Origin: Roseovarius aestuarii
Lineage (GTDB): Bacteria; Pseudomonadota; Alphaproteobacteria; Rhodobacterales; Rhodobacteraceae
Direction of reading: 5' to 3'
Assembly: GCA_027214255.1 (NCBI GenBank)
Contig: JAPWHL010000001.1
Span: 124,001 to 188,000, forward strand
Length of the DNA stretch: 64,000 nt
Positions within the stretch are counted from its first letter, which is position 1. Each line of letters opens with the position of its first letter. A model generated the notes under the pieces. It did no database searches and was not told where the DNA came from. It was given only the letters and a program-made list of their open reading frames with translations. This document shows, one piece after another, positions 52,649 to 61,258 of the stretch. Both the position numbers and the translations under genes were made by a program.

Positions 52649-53962
52649 ATGGGGTATTGGTACGGATCGGGTCGGTGGTCGTTGATTGCGGCGTCCACGA
52701 TGATCCTTGGTGGGTGTATGGGACAAGACGGGGGCGATGGCGGGATCGTGTCACGTTTCGCAATGAAATCACCCGAACAACACACGCCGACAGCCGCCGA
52801 AAAAGAAGCAGCAGCGTCAGTGGTTATCCAACAATTGCAGGCAAGGCGCAGCGCGCTGACGCCGGGCGGGAGTTATGATCGCGTCGCAACAGCGGTTTTG
52901 GCCGCCAACAATCGCACCGCCGAGGCCGAGTTGCGCGCCGCACGGTTGCGTGCCGAAGCGGCCTCGAAGAATTGGCTGCCCAAGATCGGGCCGTCCATCA
53001 GCCTGACCAGCCTCAGTGATCTGGTGACGAACCTGATTGTTGAACAGGTCTTGTTTGATCATGGCCGCCTGAAGGCCGAACGCGCTTTTGCCAAGGCCGA
53101 TGTCGAGGTCGCAGCCGTCGGTCTGGCCGACGACACCAACGAACGGGTTTTCACGGCGCTTGGCCTATATTTGGATGTGATCGAGGGGCGCGAACGTGCG
53201 GCGCTGCATGCGCGTACGCTAAAGGATATGTCGCAATTTGAATGGGTGATGGCCGAACGTGTGCGCGGAGGCGTGTCCGATCGTTCAGACCTTAGCGTTC
53301 TGGCACAAAAACTGGGGGAAATCCGCTCCAGCCTGACATCCAGTCAGGAATCCGCCGCTGCGGCCTTGGCCGAGTTGAACGCGATGTCTGCCAAGCCGCT
53401 GGACGATGTAACGGGGCTGAGTGATGTGAACGTCGGGGCCAAGGACGCAAAACCCCTGTCGGTATTACGTGCCGAGGCGGAAATGGATCGCTCGATTGCC
53501 GAGGCACGGGTGAACCGTGCCGGTTTGCTGCCCGGCGTGACAGCCAGCGGCACTGTGGGCGACAACAATAGCGGTGGCATTAACGTTGGCGGCGATTTGA
53601 TCGGATTGGGAACCGGGGCCAGTCTGAAGGCCATCGAGATGGAAAAAGAAACCGCCTCACGCCGCGTAGGGCAGGCCCAAGAAGATGCCGACCGCGCGCT
53701 TGGCCGGTTGGAGCAGCGCGCCAAGGCATTGACACGACAGGTGGCCGAAGCTGGCACGCTTACCGCGCAGGCCAAGGCCAATTTGGATCTGTTTCAAGAG
53801 CAATACGAGGCTGGCCAACGGCAAGTCATGGATGTTGTCGGCGTTTACGAGACGTTTGCCGCGCGTGAAACCGCGCGGGTCGGGTTGAAATACGAACTGG
53901 GCAAGACGCGATTGGAAATGGCCCGGCTGCTTGGCCTGTTGGCCGATGGGAGCCAGATTTGA
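52649..53962 (+). CDS. TolC-family outer-membrane protein of type I secretion system
   Basis: A 437-residue outer-membrane efflux protein with a lipoprotein-like signal (ILGGC, Cys near 23) and long helical regions typical of TolC, including a C-terminal SAKAN-type coiled coil (LTAQAKANLDLFQEQYEAGQRQVMDVVGVYETF). It should form the exit duct for the adhesin encoded upstream. It overlaps the ABC exporter start by a few bases (TTG at 53959), so the two are translationally coupled. Lipidated TolC relatives are common among drug-efflux OprM-type proteins; here the context points to the LapE-like secretion role. Confidence 0.85.
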   Translation: MGYWYGSGRWSLIAASTMILGGCMGQDGGDGGIVSRFAMKSPEQHTPTAAEKEAAASVVIQQLQARRSALTPGGSYDRVATAVLAANNRTAEAELRAARLRAEAASKNWLPKIGPSISLTSLSDLVTNLIVEQVLFDHGRLKAERAFAKADVEVAAVGLADDTNERVFTALGLYLDVIEGRERAALHARTLKDMSQFEWVMAERVRGGVSDRSDLSVLAQKLGEIRSSLTSSQESAAAALAELNAMSAKPLDDVTGLSDVNVGAKDAKPLSVLRAEAEMDRSIAEARVNRAGLLPGVTASGTVGDNNSGGINVGGDLIGLGTGASLKAIEMEKETASRRVGQAQEDADRALGRLEQRAKALTRQVAEAGTLTAQAKANLDLFQEQYEAGQRQVMDVVGVYETFAARETARVGLKYELGKTRLEMARLLGLLADGSQI

Positions 53963-56238
53963 CGCCCCCTCCTGTCAAACTCAGCGTGACGAGCGGAGCC
54001 ACCAAAAACCTGCGCAGCGTGCCAACCGGGGACGCGGTGCAATCGGACATGCCTGTGCCTACGGTGCCTGTCGCATCCTTGCTGGAAGAAGCGCAGCCCG
54101 CATCAACGGACGCTCCTCCCTCTCGCTTTGGGGCGCAAGCGCAGGCGCGCGCGGATCTGGCCGCGACCTATGCCGCCATTCTAGGGGTGGATATTCACGC
54201 CCGCGACATATTGGAGTCCATTGCCAGCAACGCAGATATTGACGGGCCTATACAACCGCAGGCCTTGGCCGATGGGCTGGCCGCCTGTGGCATGCTCAGC
54301 GAAGTGCTCGAAGTCTCAAACGCGTCTGGTGATCATTGGCCCGCAATGGCACAGATGACCAGCGGCCAGTTCATTCTGGTGCTGGAGCAGCGCCGCGATG
54401 CTTTGGTGATCTTTGACACCACGTGCCCCGACAATCGTGCAGAAGTCGCATTGAGCGAGTTCGAACCATATTTCACCGGTTTTTTGATCCGCGCCGAGGC
54501 ACCTGTCGAAACCCTGTCGCGTGCGCATACAGCTGCTGAAAAGCCCCCCCATTGGTTCTGGGGGCAGTTTGCGGGCTTTCGCCGCCAGTTTGCCGAAGTG
54601 GCGCTTGGCTCGTTCGTGGCCAACCTGCTGGCGGTGGCGGTCGCGCTGTTTTCGTTGCAGGTCTATGACCGCGTCATTCCGCACCAATCCGAGGCGACAT
54701 TATGGGTGCTGGCGGGGGGCTGTGGTCTGGCGTTGTTGATGGAATCCTTCCTGAAAATCGCGCGTGCACAATTGATGGACGGTGCGGGCCGCCAGATCGA
54801 GGTCAATGTTCAGAAGCTGCTGATGGACCGCCTGTTGGGTATGCGCTCGGATCATGCCAGCCGCGCGCCCAGTGCCTTGTTTTCCAGCATGCGTGAATTC
54901 GGCTCGGTCCGGGAATTCTTTACCGCCTCGACCGTGGGTACGATTGCGGACATCCCCTTTATCTTCGTCTTCTTGTTGTTGGTTGCGTCCATTGCAGGCA
55001 ATGTTGTGTGGGTTTTGGTTCTGGGCGGGATCGTGATGATCATCCCGGGGTTCTTTTTGCAAAAGAAAATGATCCGCCTGACGCAGGAAACTCAGGGCGC
55101 AGGGGCGAAATCATCACGCCTGCTGCATGAAACGGTGTTTGAGTTGGATACGTTGAAAACCCAACGCGCCGAGGACCGGTTTCGTCGCTTGTGGATGGAA
55201 TTGACCACGCTCAGCGCACTGAAATCCAGCGAGCAAAGGCGTCTGGCCTCGATCCTGACATTCTGGTCGCAGGGGGTTCAGCAAGCCACCTATGTGGTGT
55301 CCATCGTCACCTGTACATATCTGGTGTTTGCCGGGGAATTCACCGTGGGCTCGATCATCGCGGTCAGTATCCTGACCAGCCGGACCTTGGCCCCCCTGAC
55401 GCAGATTGCGGGCACTATGGCGCGCTGGGGCAATGTCAAATCGGCACTGGATGGATTGGATGGCATCGCACATGCCGAACAGGATACCGTGCCCGACCGC
55501 ACGTATATGCGCCGTGATACCACCGAAGGCGGGTTTGAACTGCACGATGTGCAGTTTCGCTATGATGACACTGCAGCGCCCACGTTGGACATTTCTGGTA
55601 TCAAGATTCAACCGGGGCAGGCGGTGGCGATTTTGGGCGCGAACGGATCGGGCAAATCCACATTGCTGAAACTGCTGTCCGGGCTTTACGTTCCCAGTCA
55701 GGGGCGGATTTTGCTGGATGGCACGGATTTGGGCCAGATCGAACCACGCGATGTGCGCCGGATGGTTGGCTATTTGGGGCAGGACGTTCGCCTGTTTACC
55801 GGCTCGTTGCGGGAAAACCTGAACCTCAACCTGCTTGAGCGCGATGACGAACGCCTGTTGCGTGCCTTGGACTTTGCCGGTCTGGGGCAGTTCATTCGTA
55901 GCCATCCCAAGGGGCTGGACCTTGAAATTCTGGATGGCGGTAACGGGCTAAGCCAAGGTCAGCGTCAATCCATCGGGTGGGCGCGCCTGTGGCTGCAAGA
56001 CCCGAAAATCTGCCTGTTGGACGAACCGACAGCGGCCTTGGACCAGACGCTGGAACGCACGTTGGTCAGCCGATTGGAAACGTGGTTGCAAGGGCGTACA
56101 GCGATTATCGCAACACATCGCATGCCCATTCTGTCCCTGACCAGCCGCACGCTGATCCTTGCCAATGGTCGCATGGCTGTGGATGGCCCGCGCGATCAGG
56201 TTCTGGCGCATCTTGCAGCCAATCAGGGAAAGAACTGA
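53959..56238 (+). CDS. Type I secretion ABC transporter (LapB-like) with degenerate C39-like domain
   Basis: A 759-residue exporter. The TTG at 53959 has GGGAG at good spacing. Order of domains: about 60 low-complexity residues; a C39 peptidase-like domain (about 65-180) that lacks the catalytic Cys and so probably binds substrate; a six-helix membrane domain with LQVYDRVIPHQSEATLW; and an ATPase with Walker A GANGSGKSTLLKLLSG, signature LSQGQRQSIGWARL and Walker B ICLLDEPTAALD. It should energise export of the adhesin. It is coupled with TolC (overlap) and the HlyD-like gene (1-bp gap). Confidence 0.92.
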   Translation: MTPPPVKLSVTSGATKNLRSVPTGDAVQSDMPVPTVPVASLLEEAQPASTDAPPSRFGAQAQARADLAATYAAILGVDIHARDILESIASNADIDGPIQPQALADGLAACGMLSEVLEVSNASGDHWPAMAQMTSGQFILVLEQRRDALVIFDTTCPDNRAEVALSEFEPYFTGFLIRAEAPVETLSRAHTAAEKPPHWFWGQFAGFRRQFAEVALGSFVANLLAVAVALFSLQVYDRVIPHQSEATLWVLAGGCGLALLMESFLKIARAQLMDGAGRQIEVNVQKLLMDRLLGMRSDHASRAPSALFSSMREFGSVREFFTASTVGTIADIPFIFVFLLLVASIAGNVVWVLVLGGIVMIIPGFFLQKKMIRLTQETQGAGAKSSRLLHETVFELDTLKTQRAEDRFRRLWMELTTLSALKSSEQRRLASILTFWSQGVQQATYVVSIVTCTYLVFAGEFTVGSIIAVSILTSRTLAPLTQIAGTMARWGNVKSALDGLDGIAHAEQDTVPDRTYMRRDTTEGGFELHDVQFRYDDTAAPTLDISGIKIQPGQAVAILGANGSGKSTLLKLLSGLYVPSQGRILLDGTDLGQIEPRDVRRMVGYLGQDVRLFTGSLRENLNLNLLERDDERLLRALDFAGLGQFIRSHPKGLDLEILDGGNGLSQGQRQSIGWARLWLQDPKICLLDEPTAALDQTLERTLVSRLETWLQGRTAIIATHRMPILSLTSRTLILANGRMAVDGPRDQVLAHLAANQGKN

Positions 56239-56239
56239 C

Positions 56240-57427
56240 ATGGCGGTATCCGCAACCAAACTGACCGCTCAGCTGAATGACCGATTGCGTGGTCCGTCGC
56301 TGACCATCTGGCTGTGTGCCGCGTCTGTCTGGCTGTTTATCCTATGGGCGGCCTTTGCGTGGCTGGATGAAATCGTACGCACCAATGGCGAGTTGATCTC
56401 AAGCTCGCGCCCCCAGATCATCCAGAACCTTGAAGGTGGAATTTTGGCCGAACTGTCGGTCCAAGAGGGCGACGTGGTCCAAAAGGGCGACGTGTTGGCA
56501 CGCCTGCATGGCACGCAGTTCCGTTCATCCGTGGCGGATTTGATGGATCAAATCAACGCATTGGAAATCCGCCGTCTGCGGCTGGAGGCCGAATTGGCCG
56601 GTCAGTTTGATTTTCAGGTGCCCGAAGATATGGCCGCCCGTACGCCGGATATTGTTGCATCCGAACGCACCCTTCTTGCGGCACGTCAGGCGGATTTCGT
56701 AGGGCGCAGTGAAGGTGCGAAAAGCGTTTTGGCGCAGGCCGCCGAGGAACGCCAGCTGTTGGAAAATATGCTAAAGCGCAAGATTGTCGCACTGATCGAA
56801 GTGACCCGCGCACGCAAATCCCATGCGGATGCGCAAAAGCGTTATGATGAAATCGTCACGCAGACCGAACTGGAGCGCGCGCAGGAATATTCCGAAACGC
56901 TTAAAGAACTGGCGACGTTGAAACAAAACCTGAAGGCCAGTCAGGATCAGCTGAACCGCACGACTTTGCTTAGCCCCTTGCGTGGCATCGTCAACAAGGT
57001 CAGCGTGACCACTATTGGCGGGGTTGTACGCCCGGGCGAAGAAATCCTGTCGATCACGCCTTTGGACGAAGAACTGTTCGTCGAGGCCCGCGTCCCGCCT
57101 GAAAACATCGCCAATATTCGCCACGGGCAGGAGGCCACGATCAAGCTGACGGCCTATGATTACACGATCTATGGCACGTTAAAGGGCGTTGTCGATTTCA
57201 TCTCGGCGGACACGTTCAAGGATGAAAATGCACGCGAGCCGGATGGGAACCCACATTACAAGGTCACATTGCGGGTCAATATGACCGATCTGACCCCGCG
57301 TCAGGCCAGTGTCGAAATTCGCCCCGGTATGCAGGCCGAAGTGGAATTGCACACCGGCGAAAAGACGGTGCTGCAATACTTGCTCAAGCCACTTTACAAA
57401 TCGCGCGAGGCGTTCCGCGAACCCTAA
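56240..57427 (+). CDS. HlyD-family membrane-fusion protein of type I secretion system
   Basis: A periplasmic adaptor of 395 residues with a single N-terminal transmembrane helix (LTIWLCAASVWLFILWAAFAWL) and a large periplasmic part. It has the lipoyl half-motifs around IIQNLEGGILAELSVQEGDVVQKGDVLARL, a coiled-coil hairpin (about residues 100-250), and the C-terminal HlyD signature region (RPGMQAEVELHTGEKTVLQYLLKPL). It joins the ABC exporter to the TolC-like protein. Start at 56240, one base after the exporter stop. It is the last gene of the adhesin locus and converges with dtd. Confidence 0.93.
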   Translation: MAVSATKLTAQLNDRLRGPSLTIWLCAASVWLFILWAAFAWLDEIVRTNGELISSSRPQIIQNLEGGILAELSVQEGDVVQKGDVLARLHGTQFRSSVADLMDQINALEIRRLRLEAELAGQFDFQVPEDMAARTPDIVASERTLLAARQADFVGRSEGAKSVLAQAAEERQLLENMLKRKIVALIEVTRARKSHADAQKRYDEIVTQTELERAQEYSETLKELATLKQNLKASQDQLNRTTLLSPLRGIVNKVSVTTIGGVVRPGEEILSITPLDEELFVEARVPPENIANIRHGQEATIKLTAYDYTIYGTLKGVVDFISADTFKDENAREPDGNPHYKVTLRVNMTDLTPRQASVEIRPGMQAEVELHTGEKTVLQYLLKPLYKSREAFREP

Positions 57428-57442
57428 AGGGCCGTGGCCGCG

Positions 57443-57880
57443 TCAGGCGTCGATCCAGATCGTTACCGGCCCGTCATTGGTTAGCGTGACCTGCATATTC
57501 GCGCCGAACTCACCGGTTTCACAAGGCACACCCGCGCCGCGCAGCGCATCTGTGAACATCTGATACAGGCGCTGGCCCTCGTCTGGGGCGGCAGCGGTGG
57601 AGAAACCGGGGCGATTGCCGCGCGACGTGTCGCCAGCCAACGTGAATTGACTGACAACCAGTGCAGTGCCGCCGATGTCGCGTACGGACAGGTTCATTTT
57701 GCCCGCATCGTCCGTGAAGATCCGCAGTTTGGCAATCTTTGCGGCCATGGCCTGAGCCTGTGTATCCGTATCGCCTTGCATCGCGCAGATCAGGATCAAC
57801 AGGCCCGGACCTGTTTGACCGATCAAGGTGGCGTCTACTTGGACATTGGCATTGGTGACGCGTTGGATCAGGGCACGCAT
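57443..57880 (-). CDS. dtd: D-aminoacyl-tRNA deacylase
   Basis: A 145-residue proofreading enzyme that removes D-amino acids (and glycine) from tRNA. Diagnostic motifs are [16 protein letters not shown] at the start, [17 protein letters not shown] in the middle and [10 protein letters not shown] at the end. The ATG at 57878-57880 fits the family; the long frame upstream is the shadow of the EamA gene. It follows the EamA transporter gene by 50 bp on the same strand. Confidence 0.95.
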   Translation of the reverse strand: MRALIQRVTNANVQVDATLIGQTGPGLLILICAMQGDTDTQAQAMAAKIAKLRIFTDDAGKMNLSVRDIGGTALVVSQFTLAGDTSRGNRPGFSTAAAPDEGQRLYQMFTDALRGAGVPCETGEFGANMQVTLTNDGPVTIWIDA

Positions 57881-57930
57881 GGGCTGGTTTCCTTGTTTTG
57901 CGCGCAGTTTGGCCTGCGCCGGGGCAGGGA

Positions 57931-58836
57931 TCAAGGGCGGCGCAGCATGTTCAGGATGCGCCCGTCGGTGACCAGAATGCCCAAGGCGATGACGCCGAAC
58001 CCGACGATCGCCTGCGCGCTGAGCGCCTCGTTCAGAAAGGCCGCGCCCAAGGCAATCGCAAAGGGCGGGATCATCAGCGTCACCAACATCAGGTTGGCCG
58101 CCCCCGCACGTCGCAAGATCGCGAAATACAGCATATACGCCGCCGAGGTCGCCACGACGGCCAGCGCCAGCAAGGCTGCCCATGTGGTGCCACCAAGGGT
58201 CAGAGACGGTACGCCTTCGACCCATATCGCCACCGGGATGATCCAGACCGTGCTGCCCATCAGCATGCCCAACGCGTTCATCTGGGGCGGTTGCGTGCTG
58301 AGGTGGCGTTTGCCCCAGACACCTGCAAGTGCATAACACAGGGCCGCGCAGATCACAGCCAGCTGGGCCATGTTGCGCAGATCAAAACTGCGCAATGCAT
58401 CTGGGCCCATCACGACAGCAACCCCCAGAACCCCAAGAAGCGCCCCGATGATCTTGCGGCGCGTCAAGGGCTCGTCCTTTAGCAAGATGCCCGCCACCAC
58501 AGCGCCGAACACAGCTGTCGTGCCGTTCAGGATCGAGGCCAGACCACCTTCGATCTGGGTCTGTGCCCAGAAGATCAACGAAAAGGGCAGCGCGTTGTTT
58601 AACCCGCCCATGACCAGATACGCCCCCCAGAGTCGGGGGCTGCGGGGCAGGGCAATCCCTTGCAGGCGCACCACCACCGCCAGCATCGGCAAGGCCCAGA
58701 TGACGCGGTGCATCGTGATCGTTAGCGGTGGCACCTCAAACAGGGCGATTTCCACAAAAAAGAATGTGCCCCCCCAAATGGCGGAGAGTGTCAATAACAT
58801 GCACGCAGAGGGCAGGGTGATGGTGGGCGAGGTCAT
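57931..58836 (-). CDS. EamA/DMT superfamily transporter
   Basis: A 301-residue inner-membrane protein with ten predicted helices in two EamA repeats (about residues 10-140 and 155-290), typical of drug/metabolite or amino-acid exporters of the RhaT/YdcZ kind. No substrate can be read from the sequence. It lies between dtd and the zinc-ribbon protein gene on the same strand, 109 bp downstream of the latter, so it may or may not be co-transcribed with the TelA cluster. Confidence 0.88.
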   Translation of the reverse strand: MTSPTITLPSACMLLTLSAIWGGTFFFVEIALFEVPPLTITMHRVIWALPMLAVVVRLQGIALPRSPRLWGAYLVMGGLNNALPFSLIFWAQTQIEGGLASILNGTTAVFGAVVAGILLKDEPLTRRKIIGALLGVLGVAVVMGPDALRSFDLRNMAQLAVICAALCYALAGVWGKRHLSTQPPQMNALGMLMGSTVWIIPVAIWVEGVPSLTLGGTTWAALLALAVVATSAAYMLYFAILRRAGAANLMLVTLMIPPFAIALGAAFLNEALSAQAIVGFGVIALGILVTDGRILNMLRRP

Positions 58837-58945
58837 ACGCCTTCAGTGACGCAGTCCGTGCACAAACGCGACCCGATTCTTGCTGTATCGCAAGCAGGGG
58901 TTTTGACGTTCCGACGCATCAGACAGGCCGCGCAGTGGAAGGGGG

Positions 58946-60064
58946 CTACATGCCACCTTGGCTGACTGCGACAGCAAAACCGATGGCACCCGCCAACAGC
59001 AGACCCAAGACCACGGCAAATCCGATCTTCCAAGCCGACCATGGCCGCGCGCCCTGAACTCGGCCGGTCCGCCCGTTGACGACAAAACGATAGCTGGTGC
59101 CGCGATATTTGTAAGCGGCCAACCAGACCGGCAACAGGATGTGTTTGAAGGTGGTTTCGCTGACGGAGGTGTCTATGCCGTGGATGCGTTGGCGATCCCC
59201 GCCAATGTCGAACTTCACATCGCGCGCGATAGTGCGATCCATTATGTCACGCGCCTCGGAGAAGCCGGCCTCTAAATCGACCGTATAGGCTTCGGCGCGG
59301 AACCCGGCCAGAAATTCGGGGGTGTAGGGCTCGAGCGCGGACAAGTCCCAAGGCTCTAACCCATCCGTGTAGGTCTTGGGCAAGGATCGGGAAGCCAAGA
59401 CCAGAACATCGTCGAAAAACCGCGCAACCCGCCCGGATACCGCACGCCAACGGACCTTGGCCACCCGGACCTGCTGGCGTTTTCCGTTGCGGGTGACAGT
59501 GCGGGTTTCATAATAAACGGTCCCGCGTTCGCCGCGATAAGACGAATTGGTTTGCGCATCAAAGGTCCAGTAGGGCACGTAGATGCCCTGCATTTTGCGG
59601 CCTTTTCGGGCATATTCCTGCAAACCGGAAGGCGCGAACCATAAACGCCCCAGCCAGTCCGTCATGGCGTCACGCGCGGCGCGCTCGTCCAATGCAAACG
59701 GCAGGACGCCGCGTGGCTTGATGTGGCGATGGGTGCCTGTGTCGGTGACAACAGGCGTGGCGCAGAACGGGCATTCGGTGGCGTGGGCGTTTGGATCGAA
59801 TTCGACCTGAGCGGCGCAATTCGGACAGGACAGGACGCGGGTTTCTTCCATCTCCTGCACTGGCAGATCGGCGCGCAGGCCGCGCGCCAGATCCTGTTCG
59901 CTGATCGTGCCGTCCCACGGGCCGCCGCCTGCAATCGAATCTGCGTGGCCACAATGATCGCAGATCAATTGCCCTTCATGCGGGGCAAACCGCATGTCGG
60001 CGCCGCATTGATCGCAAGGAAAGCGGTGGTCTTGGGGTTGCGTGTCAGGAGCGGGCGAAGTCAT
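58946..60064 (-). CDS. Zinc-ribbon protein with C-terminal membrane helix
   Basis: A 372-residue protein with four CxxC pairs arranged as two zinc ribbons: CDQC and CDHC near residues 17-40, CPNC and CPFC near residues 80-100. A central beta-rich region (GIYVPYWTFDAQTNSSYRGERGTVYYE onward) follows, and one transmembrane helix near the C-terminus (IGFAVVLGLLLAGAIGFAVAV). Homologues are sometimes mis-named primosomal or helicase proteins because of the ribbons; I see no helicase motifs. It is the last gene of the XpaC-TelA-DUF2927-SPFH series, 54 bp after the SPFH gene. It probably works with that membrane complex; activity unknown. Confidence 0.75.
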   Translation of the reverse strand: MTSPAPDTQPQDHRFPCDQCGADMRFAPHEGQLICDHCGHADSIAGGGPWDGTISEQDLARGLRADLPVQEMEETRVLSCPNCAAQVEFDPNAHATECPFCATPVVTDTGTHRHIKPRGVLPFALDERAARDAMTDWLGRLWFAPSGLQEYARKGRKMQGIYVPYWTFDAQTNSSYRGERGTVYYETRTVTRNGKRQQVRVAKVRWRAVSGRVARFFDDVLVLASRSLPKTYTDGLEPWDLSALEPYTPEFLAGFRAEAYTVDLEAGFSEARDIMDRTIARDVKFDIGGDRQRIHGIDTSVSETTFKHILLPVWLAAYKYRGTSYRFVVNGRTGRVQGARPWSAWKIGFAVVLGLLLAGAIGFAVAVSQGGM

Positions 60065-60118
60065 GTGAGGCGGATGCCCTGCAATAGGTATTTAGGGAAA
60101 GATGAAAGGGCGGACGGT

Positions 60119-61228
60119 TTACGCCGGCGGCGGGGGCGGCGGAAGGATGGTAAACAATTGCGCCAGTTCGGTCACATCCCCGGCGCGCTTCCAGCCGTCC
60201 TGACCCGGGGTCCAGACCTGAGTGTCGCGGCCGAGCTGGCCTTCGGCGGCCATACGCCCCAGACGGGCCTTGGAATAAGGGCCATGGGTTTTGCCGTCTT
60301 CGGCAATGTGCCAGACGTGTTCGACCGGAGGAGGGGGCGGCGGGGCGGCGGCGGGGCGTGCGCCCCATGGGCCGGGCTGTTGCGCCATTTGCCCGGCCAT
60401 TGCCATGCCAAGCCCCATGCCAAGCCCGGCCCCCATTCCGCCGCCTCCCGAGGGGTTCTTGGCGGCTTCTGTCATGGCTTCGGCGGCAGAATACTGCGTG
60501 TAGGCGCCTAAATCTCCGGCCAGACCGACGGAGGTGCGTTTATCCAGCGCGGCCTCGACAGCGGGGGGAAGCGAGATGTTCTCGATATAGAGTTCGGGAA
60601 TGGTCAGGCCGTAGTCGGCGATCGGTCCGCTGATTGCAGCCGCAACCAGCTTGCCCAGATCGGAGGTGTTGGCGGCCATGTCCAGCACCGGTATTCCCGA
60701 CGCCGCGATCGCGCGCGAGAATTCCTGAACGATGATATTGCGGATTTGATAGCTGATTTCATCCATCGTGAACTCGCCATCGGTGCCGACGATTTCGGTC
60801 AGGAACTTGGCCGGATCGCTGACACGCACGGTATAAGAGCCGAACGCGCGCAGGCGTGTGGGGCCGAATTCTGGATCGCGCAGCATGATAGGGTTTTTTG
60901 TGCCCCATTTCAGATTGTTGAACCGGGTGGTATTGACGAAATACACTTCGGATTTGAACGGGCTTTGGAAGCCGTGGTCCCAGTGCTGCAAGGTTGTCAT
61001 CACCGGCATGTTGTTGGTTTCCAGCATGTATAAGCCGGGGGTGAACACGTCGGCCAGCTGCCCTTCGTGGACAAAAACGGCGGCCTGACCTTCGCGCACG
61101 GTCAGTTTGGCACCGTATTTGATTTCATGACCCTCACGCTGAAACCGCCAGACCATCGTATCACGTGTGTCGTCTGTCCAGTGAATGACGTCGATGAATT
61201 CACCGGTCAGGAAGTCGAAAATACCCAT
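60119..61228 (-). CDS. SPFH-domain protein with C-terminal GYF_2-like domain
   Basis: A 369-residue protein. The N-terminus (MGIFDFLTGEFIDVIHW) and residues about 20-240 match the SPFH (band-7/virion-core-like) family that oligomerises at membranes. A Gly/Met-rich and Pro-rich linker (about 255-300) then leads to a GYF_2-type domain (HVWHIAEDGKTHGPYS, residues about 303-360), which is expected to bind proline-rich or protein partners. No transmembrane helix is obvious. It sits between the DUF2927 gene (30-bp gap) and the zinc-ribbon gene. Likely role: scaffold for a membrane-associated complex; details unknown. Confidence 0.83.
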   Translation of the reverse strand: MGIFDFLTGEFIDVIHWTDDTRDTMVWRFQREGHEIKYGAKLTVREGQAAVFVHEGQLADVFTPGLYMLETNNMPVMTTLQHWDHGFQSPFKSEVYFVNTTRFNNLKWGTKNPIMLRDPEFGPTRLRAFGSYTVRVSDPAKFLTEIVGTDGEFTMDEISYQIRNIIVQEFSRAIAASGIPVLDMAANTSDLGKLVAAAISGPIADYGLTIPELYIENISLPPAVEAALDKRTSVGLAGDLGAYTQYSAAEAMTEAAKNPSGGGGMGAGLGMGLGMAMAGQMAQQPGPWGARPAAAPPPPPPVEHVWHIAEDGKTHGPYSKARLGRMAAEGQLGRDTQVWTPGQDGWKRAGDVTELAQLFTILPPPPPPA

Positions 61229-61258
61229 TTATCAGGTCTCCTTTGAGGGGGGAGGGCG

